A stretch of DNA of 64,000 nucleotides from Furcasterigmium furcatum (Eukaryota; Ascomycota; Sordariomycetes; Glomerellales; Plectosphaerellaceae): NCBI GenBank assembly GCA_001599815.1, contig BCIA01000008.1, forward strand, positions 1,054,001 through 1,118,000. The letters run 5' to 3'. Both the position numbers and the translations under genes were made by a program. Each line of letters begins with the position of its first letter. Within the stretch, counting starts at the first letter, position 1. A model generated the notes under the pieces. That model was not told the DNA's origin. It worked only from the letters and a program-made list of their open reading frames with translations, and ran no database searches. Shown here in pieces: positions 53,523-64,000 of the stretch.

Positions 53523-55454
53523 GGGCGGCGCGCATGTTTTGCAGCGCGAGGGGGTGTGAGACGTGTATATTTTTGAGGTACACACCGTCTGTTCATTGTA
53601 CATACTATCCAATACATATGCTGAGGAGCTGTCCTGCCGCGAGTGTTCATCTGCTGTGTATGTTACGGGCGTCTGCCCAACTGCTTGAAAAGTGCCGGTG
53701 TTGTATGAATCTGGGGACTGTCAGCGAGAGATCACGAAATGGGCCATGGTCCACCTAGATATGTCTATTCCTGCATGATCATTGCTGTTTGTGTCATCAG
53801 ATTCCCCTTTTCCTCGGTGGTGGAATCTGCAGTGATCAGTCGGAGAGAGGGACTCGCCGTATCTTCATACTGTTAAGAAATTGCGTTGAAGTTTTCTTTA
53901 TTCGATTTTGCCAACTGGTTGCCAGAAGACATTGTTTGGTCCCATCCATCCATGACCTGCCTGTCTTTCTTGGGCCGGGTGGGTTAGGTGAAGGCATCTC
54001 CGTCGAGGGCTCTCATAAAGACAACCACACCAAGAGCACAGGAAGGTTTTCCAATGATACCAAAAAGAGTGTCGAATATTCTGAAAGTACATACCAGTGA
54101 TCGAAAGCGGGCGAAGAAGCCGCTGAGCGACACCCCGACAAAGCCCTCGCCGTCTCCGTGTCAAGTGCAGCGCTGAGCAGAGAAAAGACTCAACACACAG
54201 ATCACCAGCGCTAAATATAGGTAAAGGCAGGTGGTCAAACCGCTCTAGTCCGCACCCATGCAATTGATATTTCAACCTCGGGCGTCCGTGCCTCCCCAAG
54301 GGCCAGATCAGCCATCAGGTCGTACGAATAAGGTAAGGTTGTTTTGTTTCGCGGGGCAGAGAGACTCATAAATAGGTTTGCGACCTCAGGCTCACGACGT
54401 CTAGTGTCAATCTGGCCAAGCTCCCCCAGCTTGGAGACACTTGGCAGTTCCCCAAACGCCTGATCGCCGAGCCGTCGTGATATGCTTGATTGAGCGCGAG
54501 CCTCGTCCCGAGCACGACTGGAAGGTTGAAACGGGGTTCCGAGAGCCAAATCGTTTCAGCCTGCCGTTCTGACACTCCAAGACCAATCTGCTTCGGCAAA
54601 TCCTGCGCCCCGGCCACCATCGTCCATGTGCACAGACGCCGAGGGTCGCGACGACACGCTGGGCATTTCGGCAAAAGACACCCATCTTGCGACATTACTG
54701 TCACTGGTCTCAAAATAGACAATATGGGTCGAATGGAACGGGTTTCCACGCTGTGACTGTCGCCATAGTGAGCTGGTGGTGATTTTGCTGTGGTCCAAGA
54801 GACGGAGCGCGCGAACGGGACCCTGGTTCTCTTTCACCCTGGCTGACCCCCATCCCATACTGGGCTAATGGTCTCGCGCGAGCACGGCCGGAGACAAGCC
54901 CCGGAGGTGCAAATACATCTTCCTATCTGAACTCAGCAAGCGTCTCACCTACGCAAGATACCTCTACCACTCCCCGCCACATAGAGGAAATACCATCCGA
55001 TGAAACTGCATCGCCACCTCCTGCTGCTGGTTCCCCAAGCCGTTTGGAACGTCCTGGCCAGGGCCGTCTGATGTCTATCAATGGATGCAAGAGGGAGCCC
55101 ATGTTTCGGCTAATTGGGACCAACATGATCCTCGCTGTCCATCATGGGCAAGCAATAGGTGCCGCAGGGCAGTACGTGACGAGCCTGGTGCTTTTTCTTG
55201 CCCCGATTGACAACTTCAGCCGACATATAAGTCCTCGTTCATCCTCCAAGCCTTCGAGAATCACCACAAGCTTGATGACAGGATCCAGCATCCACTCAGT
55301 TGCTTTCTTCAATCTTCACTCTGCTTTTCTTCTCTTTCATTGGCTCGCTGGTTGAGAGCCCTCACAAGACTGTGTCTTGCTTCCATCGCTGTTGAGCAGC
55401 ACGTTCCCTGTTCCTCGTTTCTTCCCTCCCATCTCGAGTCCCCGCTTAGAAGCC
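53523..55454. other. Intergenic, no supported gene
   Basis: About 1.9 kb between the AA9 gene and the Ca2+-ATPase. It holds the AA9 3' flank and the ATPase promoter with a CT-rich leader near 55300-55450. The ORFs near 54.3-54.8 kb have no motifs. Confidence 0.5.
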
Positions 55455-58400
55455 ATGAAGCCTTCCGCTTTCGACAGCCAGGTCAGGCCCATCGACGAAG
55501 ACTCGCCGGTCGATTCAACTTCCATCGTCGAGACGCCCGCGCCCATTGCCCAGAGAGGCCGCACCGCCAGCGACGCCACCACAGTCCGTCCGAATAGTCC
55601 CCCCTCGAACAACCCCTTCGCTACCCCGAGCCTCCGAAGCCGCTCCTCTAGCATGGCAACCGCCGTCGTGCCGCCGGTGGATGCCGCCGAGGCCCTCCGA
55701 CCCGACCCCGGCACGGAGGCTGCATTCCAGGTTCAGGACAACCCCTTTGCATTCAGCCCCGGTCAGCTGAACAAGCTGCTCAACCCCAAGTCCCTCGAAG
55801 CATTCCGTGCCTTGGGAGGACTGAAGGGCATCGAGCGCGGCCTGCAGACCAATGTCACATCCGGCCTCAGCGTCGATGAGACGACCGCAGCCTACAGAAT
55901 CTCCTTCGACAATGCCGTCAACGACACGCAGAAGAACCCCGACAAGATGGCGAATAACAACACCAGCGGGTCGACAAACTATGCGGACCGATCTCGTGTT
56001 TACGGAAAGAATGTCTTGCCCTCGAAGAAGGCAACGCCGCTCTGGAAGGTCAGTACCATAGCCCTTGGGCCCTTGACATGACGGATCACTGACAACGCCT
56101 CGCTGCAGCTGATGTGGAACGCCTACAAGGAGAAGGTCCTCATCGTGCTCTCTGTCGCCGCAGCCATCTCCCTGGCCCTGGGCCTCTACGAGACTCTTGG
56201 AGTCGAGCATCCGCCAGGCTCACCGACCCCGATCGACTGGGTCGAGGGCATGGCGATCTGCATCGCCATCATCATTGTCGTTCTTGTGGGCGGGTTGAAT
56301 GACTGGCAAAAGGAGCGCGCGTTCGTCAAGCTCAATGCAAAGAAGGAGGACCGCGAGATCAAGGTCATCCGATCTGGAAAGTCATTCATGATCAACGTCG
56401 CAGAAGTCATGGTTGGTGACGTCGTTCACCTGGAGCCAGGTACGTCTCCCTTCGCGTTGCTCACCAAGACCTTCAATAACACATGACAGGCGATGTGATC
56501 CCGGTCGATGGCATCTTCATCAGCGGCCACGATGTCAAGTGCGACGAGTCCAGCGCCACTGGCGAGTCCGACGCCCTCAAGAAGACAGGCGGCGAGCAGG
56601 TCCTGAGGATGCTCGAATCCGGCACCAAGGCGAAGAAGCTCGACCCCTTCATCATCTCCGGAGCCAAGGTCCTCGAGGGTGTCGGAACCTTCCTGTGCAC
56701 TTCCGTCGGCGTCCACTCGAGCTTCGGCAAGATCATGGTATCCATTCGAACCGAGACCGAGGCGACTCCCCTCCAGAAGAAGCTCGCAGGCCTGGCGGTC
56801 CGCATCTCCCAGTGGGCTGTCACCTCGGCGAGCTTCCTCTTCTTCGTCCTCCTCTTCCGATTCTTGGCCAACCTTGCCAACGATGACCGCTCTCCCGCCG
56901 AGAAGGCCTCGTTCTTCATGGAGATTTTCATCGTCGCCATCACCGTCATCGTCGTGGCCGTCCCCGAGGGTCTTCCCCTGGCAGTCACATTAGCGCTGGC
57001 CTTCGCCACGACCAGGTTGCTGAAGGAGAACAACCTCGTCCGTGTGCTTCGGTCTTGTGAGACCATGGGCAACGCTACTACCGTCTGCTCCGACAAGACC
57101 GGCACGCTCACGACGAACAAGATGACAGTCATTGCTGGCACCTTTGGAAAGTCCAAGTTCGCCAAGGCCGAGTCGACCGAGCCCGGTGCTCAGACTGTCG
57201 CGCAGTGGTCGAGTGGCCTCTCCCAGCCGGCAAAGGACCTCATCGTTCAGTCCGTCGCGATCAACTCCACCGCCTTCGAGGGCGAGGAGGCCAGCCAGTT
57301 CTGCTTCATCGGCTCAAAGACCGAGACCGCCCTCTTGCAACTCGCCAAGGACCATCTCGGAATGCAGTCGCTGGCCGAGACCCGTGGCAACGAGCAAATC
57401 GTGCAGATCATGCCTTTCGACTCCGGCAAGAAGTGCATGGCGGCCGTGATCAAGCTGCAGACCGGGGGCTACCGCCTGGTAGTCAAGGGCGCCTCCGAGA
57501 TTCTCCTGGGCTACTGTCAACAGAAGACCGACATGGAGACGCTCGGCAACAGCGACCTCACGGCGACCGACAACATGACCCTCAGGTCTACCATCGAGAC
57601 CTATGCGCGACAGAGTCTCCGGACGATCGCCTTGGTGTACCGCGATCATCCGCAGTGGCCCCCTGCCGGCATCCACGCCGACGAGGACGGCCACGTGCAG
57701 CTCTCGGCCGTCCTGAAGGACCTCGTCTTCCTTGGTGTCGTCGGCATCCAGGATCCCGTCCGGCCCGGCGTCCCTGATGCCGTGTCCAAGGCCAAGTCCG
57801 CCGGCGTGGTTGTCCGCATGGTCACCGGTGATAACGCTGCGACGGCACAGGCCATTGCGACCGAGTGTGGCATCTACACCGACGGCGTGATCATGGAGGG
57901 CCCGGCCTTCAGGAACCTCAGCGACGACGAGATGACCAGGGTGCTGCCCAAGCTTCAGGTGCTGGCCCGTTCCTCTCCGGAGGATAAGCGCATCCTCGTT
58001 CGCAAGCTCAAGTCCCTCGGAGAGACGGTCGCCGTTACCGGTGACGGCACCAACGATGCGCCGGCCCTGAAGGCGGCGGACGTCGGTTTCTCGATGGGCA
58101 TCTCTGGCACCGAGGTTGCCAAGGAAGCGTCGCAGATCATCCTCATGGACGACAACTTCGCGTCCATCATCGTCGCGCTCAAATGGGGCCGCGCCGTCAA
58201 CGACTCGGTCCAGAAGTTCCTCCAGTTCCAGATCACCGTCTCCATCGTCGCCGTCATCCTCGCCTTCGTCAGCGCGGTCTCCCACCCCGAGATGAAGTCC
58301 GTCCTGACGGCCGTCCAGCTGCTCTGGGTCAACCTGTTCATGGACACGTTCGCCGGCATCGTCCTGGCGACCGATCCGCCCACCGACCGCATCCTCAACA

Positions 58401-59038
58401 GGCCCCCGCAGGGCAAGTCGGCACCCCTGATCACGATGAACATGTGGAAGATGATAATCGGGCAGGCGATCTTCCAGCTCGCGGTCACGGTCACGCTGAA
58501 TTTCGCCGGCGCCAAGATTCTCGGCTACAGCCCCGACGACGTCGAGCGGTCCCGCCAGATCGACAGCATGATCTTCAACGCCTTCGTGTGGCTGCAGATC
58601 TTCAACGAGCTCAACTCCCGCCGCCTCGACAACGGCTTCAACATCTTCACGGGCCTCCAGCGCAACCCGTACTTCGTCTTCATCAACCTCTTCCTCGTCG
58701 GGTGCCAGATCGCCATCATGTTCGTGGGCGGCACGGTCTTCTCCCTCGTGCGCATCGACGGCACCCAGTGGGCCATCTCCGTCTGCGTGCCGATGCTAGC
58801 CCTGCCCTGGGCCATCGTTGTGCGGTCCTTCCCCGACGAGCTGTTCTGTAAGATCGTCAAGGTCGTCACCTGGCCGGTTGTCACTGCGTACAAGGGGCTC
58901 TGTGTCGTGTTCGGTCCCGTGGGCAGGCTTCTGTCGAGGAAGAAGAGCAAGAAGAGCGTGTCGAGTGATGGGATCATGTCCGAGGAGAATGGGTCTTCTT
59001 CCACGGTGGTCGCTTATGAGAAGGGACAGCGTTCCTGA
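55455..59038 (+). CDS. PMC1: P2B-type Ca2+-ATPase, vacuolar (PMC1/NCA-2 type)
   Basis: Calcium pump that lowers cytosolic Ca2+ by export to the vacuole or out of the cell, usually under calcineurin control. Exons 55455-56048, 56109-56439 and 56490-59038 encode 1157 aa. A Ser/Pro-rich N-terminal extension of about 190 residues precedes the first helix. Key motifs: CDESSATGESDA (actuator TGES), VAVPEGLPLAV (PEGLP, Ca2+-binding helix 4), CSDKTGTLT with phosphorylated Asp510, KGASE (nucleotide binding), TGDGTNDAPAL (hinge), and NLFMDTFAG in helix 6. Ten membrane helices fit. The C-terminal tail is short and basic (SRKKSKKSVSSDG), so there is no plant-like C-terminal calmodulin domain. All introns are GT-AG and phase-consistent. 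Confidence 0.96.
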
Positions 59039-60110
59039 CAGTGGTTTAAGGGGAGGAAGGGATCAGATAGGGAGTGCATGTACAATAGTTGACCTTGGAT
59101 GCTTAGAGCGACAATCTGAAAGAAATCGATTTAGACGGTTCCCGACGTCTTTTGCAGTCAGTGCATTACCTACCTAGACCGTGAATAACTGGCGCCACCT
59201 CTCTCCGCTAAGGGGTCCAGATAGCATGACTCTTGATTTCTGAAATTCGCCAGCAAGCACATTGAATTGTGTAGCAGGTCTGGGACAGAGTCCGTGTCCG
59301 AGGTGATGTTTAGTCTGGCGTTGCACTAACAACCGACGACTAGCCATCAGAGGGGATCAGGAGCTCGCCCTATATGATCTACCCAATCCAGCCGGCTTCA
59401 GCAAAACTGACAATGGAATGGGCCGAATAGGGTCGCAATAAAGACAAACAGCGGACTCCCGCCTTTTCCGGGTATATTCTTCAGTCAGAAGAAGATACAC
59501 CGAGCTCGGAAAGGTGGCGGAGTCGACCCGGAGCGATGGGTCTGTCGAAACTTATCCGAGAGACTCCGAGGAACTCCGAGAGCCCGTCCTTGGTTGATAC
59601 ATAACCCCACTGAAAGAACTGGAGTTTGGCTGGCAGCTTCGGAAAAGGCTTCAAGTGCCCTCGGGAAGCCCTATTTCTCGGAGATGCGTGTCAAGCATTT
59701 GAGAAATAAAAGCTTCAAAAACAGATTATCTCTCCTTGCGTTGACCGGATATGCCCATCCAAGAGCAGACTCTTGTTCCTGGAACCTGGGGGCATCCATG
59801 GGGCTCAACGAAGGATTGAGGACTGCGCTCCACCGGGAAACCATCTAGTACTTACCTAGGTAATACGTACTGGGGAGACCTAGTTCGTAGTAGGAGCTGA
59901 GCGGGGTTTTCCGTGGGCGAGTCGGTCAACCAGCCTTGCCTTCGCCACAACAATAGTCTGAACCATCCAATGTCTCCAACAACTGCCAGCCAGATCCATC
60001 TCCTCCCTCCCATGACCAGCAGCCAGAGTGAAAACAACAAATCCTGATTGCTGCGCTTTTCATGTTATCCCCATCGACTACGACACCAGCGGGCTTCAGG
60101 TTTGTCGGAA
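59039..60110. other. Intergenic, no supported gene
   Basis: About 1.1 kb holding the ATPase 3' flank and the promoter of the Zn2Cys6 regulator. It contains the palindrome TTACCTAGGTAA (59852-59863). No coding support. Confidence 0.55.
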
Positions 60111-62825
60111 ATGTCAGATGATCGTCTGGGCGCCGCCTCGGGGACCGGAAGTTCCCAGAGGAGGAATGTGACGAGGTAAGTTGTGGCGTCGGCATTGGAA
60201 CACTCTTCCGTCGGATGTCATGATTAATCCTGGCAGGGCTTGTGATGAGTGCAAACGGCGCAAGGTGAAATGCGACGGTTCCGAGTTCTGTTCGCGATGT
60301 GTAGCTTCGAATGTCGGTACGTGACACGTCAACCCCAGTTCTCGCGTCTCCCTGGCTTCGCAATTCCAGCACCAGAAAGGACTGACGGGTCTCGCAGTCT
60401 GCACTTACAATGCAGCATACAACCGGGTACAAGGCCGTCACGCGGTACGACGTCTGCCACTGCTTTCCTAAGAATTCACAATCGCTGACTCTGCTAGCCG
60501 TATCCTCCCCGATCACGAGTCCCAATGTCGCAAGATGTCGATATCCCCGATACCAGTACAACTGCTCTGCTCTCCCCAAGCTCAGGAAGCCGAGAAGCCC
60601 CACCTACAGCCCCAGGTCTTCCAGCAATTGAGGCGGATGGAATCGAGGATGGTGGCCCAGGTACGCGTTGTCGTGGCTCGCTTAAACATCCACGGGAACG
60701 ATCACTGACCCTTGCGTCCATAAAGCTGGAGACGCCAGTGTCCACGGATTTTTACAAAAGGTTTCGAGTCACCTCGCACAGGTCGGCCATGGCCTCCCGA
60801 GAAACCTGTTCAAGAGACACGAGGAACACTCGCCGCAGCAACCCGGCAAGGCCCGAACCCTTGTGCTCCCGAGCAAGGACACAGCAAAAGGATACATGGA
60901 CGCGTATTTCGAGCACGGGAATGCCACGTGCAGATTCCTTGTCCCCGAAGAGACTTATCAAAAGCTTGACCAGCTGTACACTCAGACAGATCAAGGGGCA
61001 CAGAGTCAGATTGACATGACCATAGCGCTCCTGGTTATCGGAACAGGGTATGCCATCGTCCTGGCATCGTCGTTTTCTCTCGGCACTGCTGACCACGTCC
61101 AGGTGTGTTTGGACCGCTTCTTGGAAAAATGAGCCGGTGCCACCGTGGAGAGCGAAAGCGTTCCCCTTCCTCCGAACCGCAGAGAATTGGCTGGAGCCGG
61201 AGCTGCGAGTGTTTCCCCCAACACTCAAAGTGCTGCAAGCCCAGCTGCTGAAGGTAATACAAACGGCGGTCAATTCTGGGATATTTTACTAACATGACTA
61301 CTGAAAGTGCCAATGCGAACTTGTATTGGGCAGGTTCAACAGCGCCTGGATGTCACTCGGCACGGCAATCCGTCTTAGCCAGATGATAGATATCCAGAGG
61401 GAACAGACCTCGTCCCACAGTATCATGGAGGCACACAACCGGCGGATGTTGTTCTGGGCCATGTTCATGATCGATCGGTAAGTTTTTCTTTGCTGTACCA
61501 GAATCAGAACGGATGCTGACTGCACCTGATACAGCTACCTGGCAGTCATTCTTGGGAGACCACTTGCCATTAATGAGAACGACATCACGGTTGGGCTCTC
61601 CTCTCGGCTTCCGGAACGGGTCGCGAATCGATTGGAGAGCCGGGAGAGAAAGCTGATGATTGGGACTGTTGCCCATTACAGGTACTCCCACTTCTGGCCG
61701 CAGACAAAGACGAATGCTAATGCAGGGCAGACTGGTAAAGATCATTGGTCACACCATATCTCGACTCTACTCCGGCTCTCATCGAGACTCAGCGTGTACA
61801 GAGAATGCCGTGGCCGACCTGGAAGAAGAGCTGAAGCAATGGCTGCTTATCACTCCGGGATTCTTCCATCCACGGAATTCATCGCAGTCAGACGACGATC
61901 CGATGTTCTACGACGTGCCCTGGATCCTTAAGCGGCAGCAACGAACTGTACACTCGGCGTTCCACTTCGCGAACATGCTGATATACCGCGGCTATCTCCT
62001 CCAAGAGTTTCTTCACCAGGATCCCAGATCACCGGAGCGTGTCCGAAAGTGCGTCGACAACGCAATGCAGATGCTGAAGCTCGCCGGCGAGTTTGGCGTG
62101 GATGAATGGGGCTACAACGGGACGTTCTGGGTACTGGTCTTGTCTCCCACCTGCTTGATGCTTGACTCTGACGGCGACGGACACAGATCACCGCGCATTT
62201 CATCTTCTGCGCGATTTCCATCTTGCTGGTGTACTTGACGGTCTGCCAAGATCCGGATGACCGCAAGGTGACCGAGAACGCCGTGGAGGCGGCGATGAGG
62301 TTCCACCGGAAGCTGGATAACAGCGCGTCGATCAGCGCCCAGAAACTTCTCGATGTGCGTCTTGTTTACGGGAGATGCCCTCAAGCTTGGACGCCGTCAG
62401 GCTAACAGTTTCAACAGGAGTCTCGGTCTCGCGCGGAGATTGTGCGGAATATCCAGACCCCGTCCTCTGCGTCCGCTGCGCTCGTGTCCTCAGTCGATCC
62501 GAGTCGACAGCAGGCGGAGGGAGGTCCGTCGCCGTCGTCGATTCCTGATACGGGTGCACACGATTCGCTGCTTTGGAGAACCCTTTGGTCACAGCAACAC
62601 CAAGTGGATGATTCAATGGATGGGGTTGGTAGGGACGTGGTGGGTTACACGCCCGGACAGAGTGTACTGCGTGCAGTGATACTAACGGCTGTCCGTGAAT
62701 AGAACCAACAGGCAGCCATGCTGTCTTTTGCCACGGCCGATCATTTCGACATGATCATGGACATCGGCTTCGATAACACCATTTTCCCAGATACCTTCGA
62801 AACCGACGTACCCTTCCCTCTGTGA
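60111..62825 (+). CDS. Zn2Cys6 fungal transcription factor
   Basis: Binuclear zinc-cluster regulator of 685 aa built from 12 exons: 60111-60175, 60237-60316, 60398-60444, 60498-60660, 60726-61047, 61103-61253, 61308-61477, 61535-61681, 61731-62130, 62187-62354, 62418-62639 and 62703-62825. The zinc cluster is ACDECKRRKVKCDG...CSRC...C with spacing C-x2-C-x6-C-x5-C-x2-C-x6-C near residues 23-49. The middle region is a fungal-specific regulator domain (WKNEPVPPWRAKAFPFLRTA, LGTAIRLSQMIDI, RRMLFWAMFMIDRYLA, VAHYRLVKIIG). The C-terminus is acidic (MDIGFDNTIFPDTFETD), a likely activation region. The third-intron and last-intron donors (60445, 62640) are the least certain. Convergent with the SDR gene; target genes unknown. 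Confidence 0.85.
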
Positions 62826-63258
62826 GGATGGCTTATAGGCATGGGGTTACCGACGACGAAAGAGGTGGAACATAAACGCGAATATGTAAGGAAGTCTCCG
62901 AGAATCTCAAGATCAATTGTCTTATCGCGAGACGAACCCGGTTGCTTGACGTCCCATGGGCCATGTTCCTGATTCGAATCTGTAGACAGACTGAACCCGG
63001 TTGAACCTCCGGGCCAACTGAATCCGTCCGAGCATTTCTCGCCCAAGCCGTGGTACACCACCAACACAACGCGACAACACGGAATTAGCTGTAAGGAATG
63101 TCGTGTTGCAAGAAATCTCCTAGACCTACGGCCGTCTACTCCAACACATCGCCAGATTGCAGTGTCCCATGGAACAGAGCTAGTATACATCATGTTGGGC
63201 AGTTTCTCGCACTTCAAGATCTCAAATTGCCGCTCAATCTAGGTAGGCAAGCATTGAA
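62826..63258. other. Intergenic between convergent regulator and SDR genes
   Basis: About 430 bp of shared 3' flanks. Nothing else recognised. Confidence 0.55.
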
Positions 63259-64000
63259 TTACTTCGGAGGCTCGCCTGTCGATGAGGTGATGCCGCCGTC
63301 AACCACTAGCTTCTGGCCTGTAATGTAGCGGCTCTGCTGCGAGGCCAAGAAGGCTACGGCCATGGCCACGTCGAATCCATTGCCCATCCTTCCGACCGGG
63401 ACAGCATTGTTACGCCTGGCCGAGAGACCAGCAAGGTCACCTCCCGCGTACTTCTCTGCCAAAACTTCAACCAGAGGCGTGTTCATCAAGCCAGGCACCA
63501 CGGCATTCAGCCTGACGTGCCGCTTGGCATAGATCACAGCTGTTGCCTTAGTGAACTGGATCACCGCGGATTTGGCGGCGGAGTACGCCACCTGGGGCTT
63601 GCCGATATAACGGAGACCGGCAATGGAGGCGATATTCACAATGGACCCGGACCCTTGCTTCTCCATCAGAGGGAGGATAAAGTGACAGGTCAGGAACACC
63701 GATTTAACGTTGAGTTCCATCTGAGCATCCCAGATTTCTGGGGCCATGTCGGCTGGGTCGCCCGGCTCGGATCGACCGACATTGCTATCATAAATTAGCT
63801 TTTGAGCAGAATGGACCAAATTCCGGTTTCCATGGACCCGGAGTTCCCGTAGAGTTGCACGTACTTGATGAGAACATCGATGCGCCCGTATTTCTCGACA
63901 CAGGCATCGACAGCAGCCTTCACGGTCTGCTCGTTGGTAACATCGGCAACCAGAACGGTTATCTCACCACCCTGTGCCTCAATGCGGCGCTGGGTGTGCT
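63259..64000 (-). CDS. Short-chain dehydrogenase/reductase (5' end off the window)
   Basis: NAD(P)-dependent SDR of the classical type. Visible exons are 64000-63865 (its 5' side off the right edge) and 63784-63259; the 80-bp intron joins DVLIN to NVGRSEP, rebuilding the NNVG form of the NNAG motif. The visible part gives EITVLVADVTN (the D-V of the cofactor region), ELNVKSVF, VNIASIAG (catalytic Ser), YSAAK (Tyr and Lys), NAVVPGLMNTP and GQKLVVDGG near the end. The N-terminal TGxxxGxG cofactor motif is off the window. Members act on many alcohols, ketones and sugars, so the substrate is unknown. Its nearness to a Zn2Cys6 regulator may mean a cluster that continues to the right. Confidence 0.9.

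Noticed and set aside
57314..58285. 323-aa ORF antisense to the Ca2+-ATPase
   Set aside because: Lies fully inside the ATPase coding region and has no family features.

Overview
The window is nuclear DNA from a filamentous ascomycete (Pezizomycotina; gene content and style fit a Sordariomycete, perhaps plant-associated). The support is short GT-AG introns (about 50-90 bp, a few longer) with CTGAC/CTAAC branch sites, GC-rich coding exons, fungal families (Zn2Cys6 regulator, AA9 polysaccharide monooxygenase, Pth11-type rhodopsin-like receptor, A-T-TE NRPS-like enzyme) and housekeeping genes on both strands. I see no tRNA, rRNA, CRISPR array, transposon or telomere. Long ORFs antisense to many genes are codon-bias shadows.

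Layout. 0-14 kb is a conserved core: the 3'-truncated STT3 (-), mitochondrial ATP synthase subunit e (-), dynein intermediate chain (+), an AKR8-type reductase (-), a CCCH zinc-finger protein (-), tubulin cofactor E (-) and a peroxisomal MaoC hydratase (-). 15-21 kb holds two large, convergent proteins of no recognised domain (1042 and 757 aa), both ending near a CxxC; this is the least explained module here. 21-34 kb looks like an accessory block: P450 (-), Pth11-like receptor (+), a 963-aa adenylation-thiolation-thioesterase NRPS-like enzyme of the quinone/furanone synthetase type (-), a small gene interrupted by a TAG at codon 6 (-), and a secreted S33 TAP-like peptidase (+). The P450 and NRPS-like enzyme may form a small natural-product cluster.

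34-47 kb holds a basic nuclear-type protein, a 5.2-kb stretch without a convincing gene, and a full-length RIM15-type kinase (PAS, zinc finger, split AGC kinase, receiver domain). The RIM15 receiver has Glu at the phosphoacceptor position, and two tiny upstream ORFs precede its start. 49-59 kb holds an MFS (PHO84-like) transporter, an AA9 enzyme with a basic tail and a PMC1-type vacuolar Ca2+-ATPase, all on +. 60-64 kb holds a 12-exon Zn2Cys6 regulator (+) convergent with an SDR reductase cut by the right edge (-).

Exon boundaries were set by hand from splice sites, and each complete spliced CDS was checked to be a multiple of three. Enzyme names rest on motif recognition, not on database searches.
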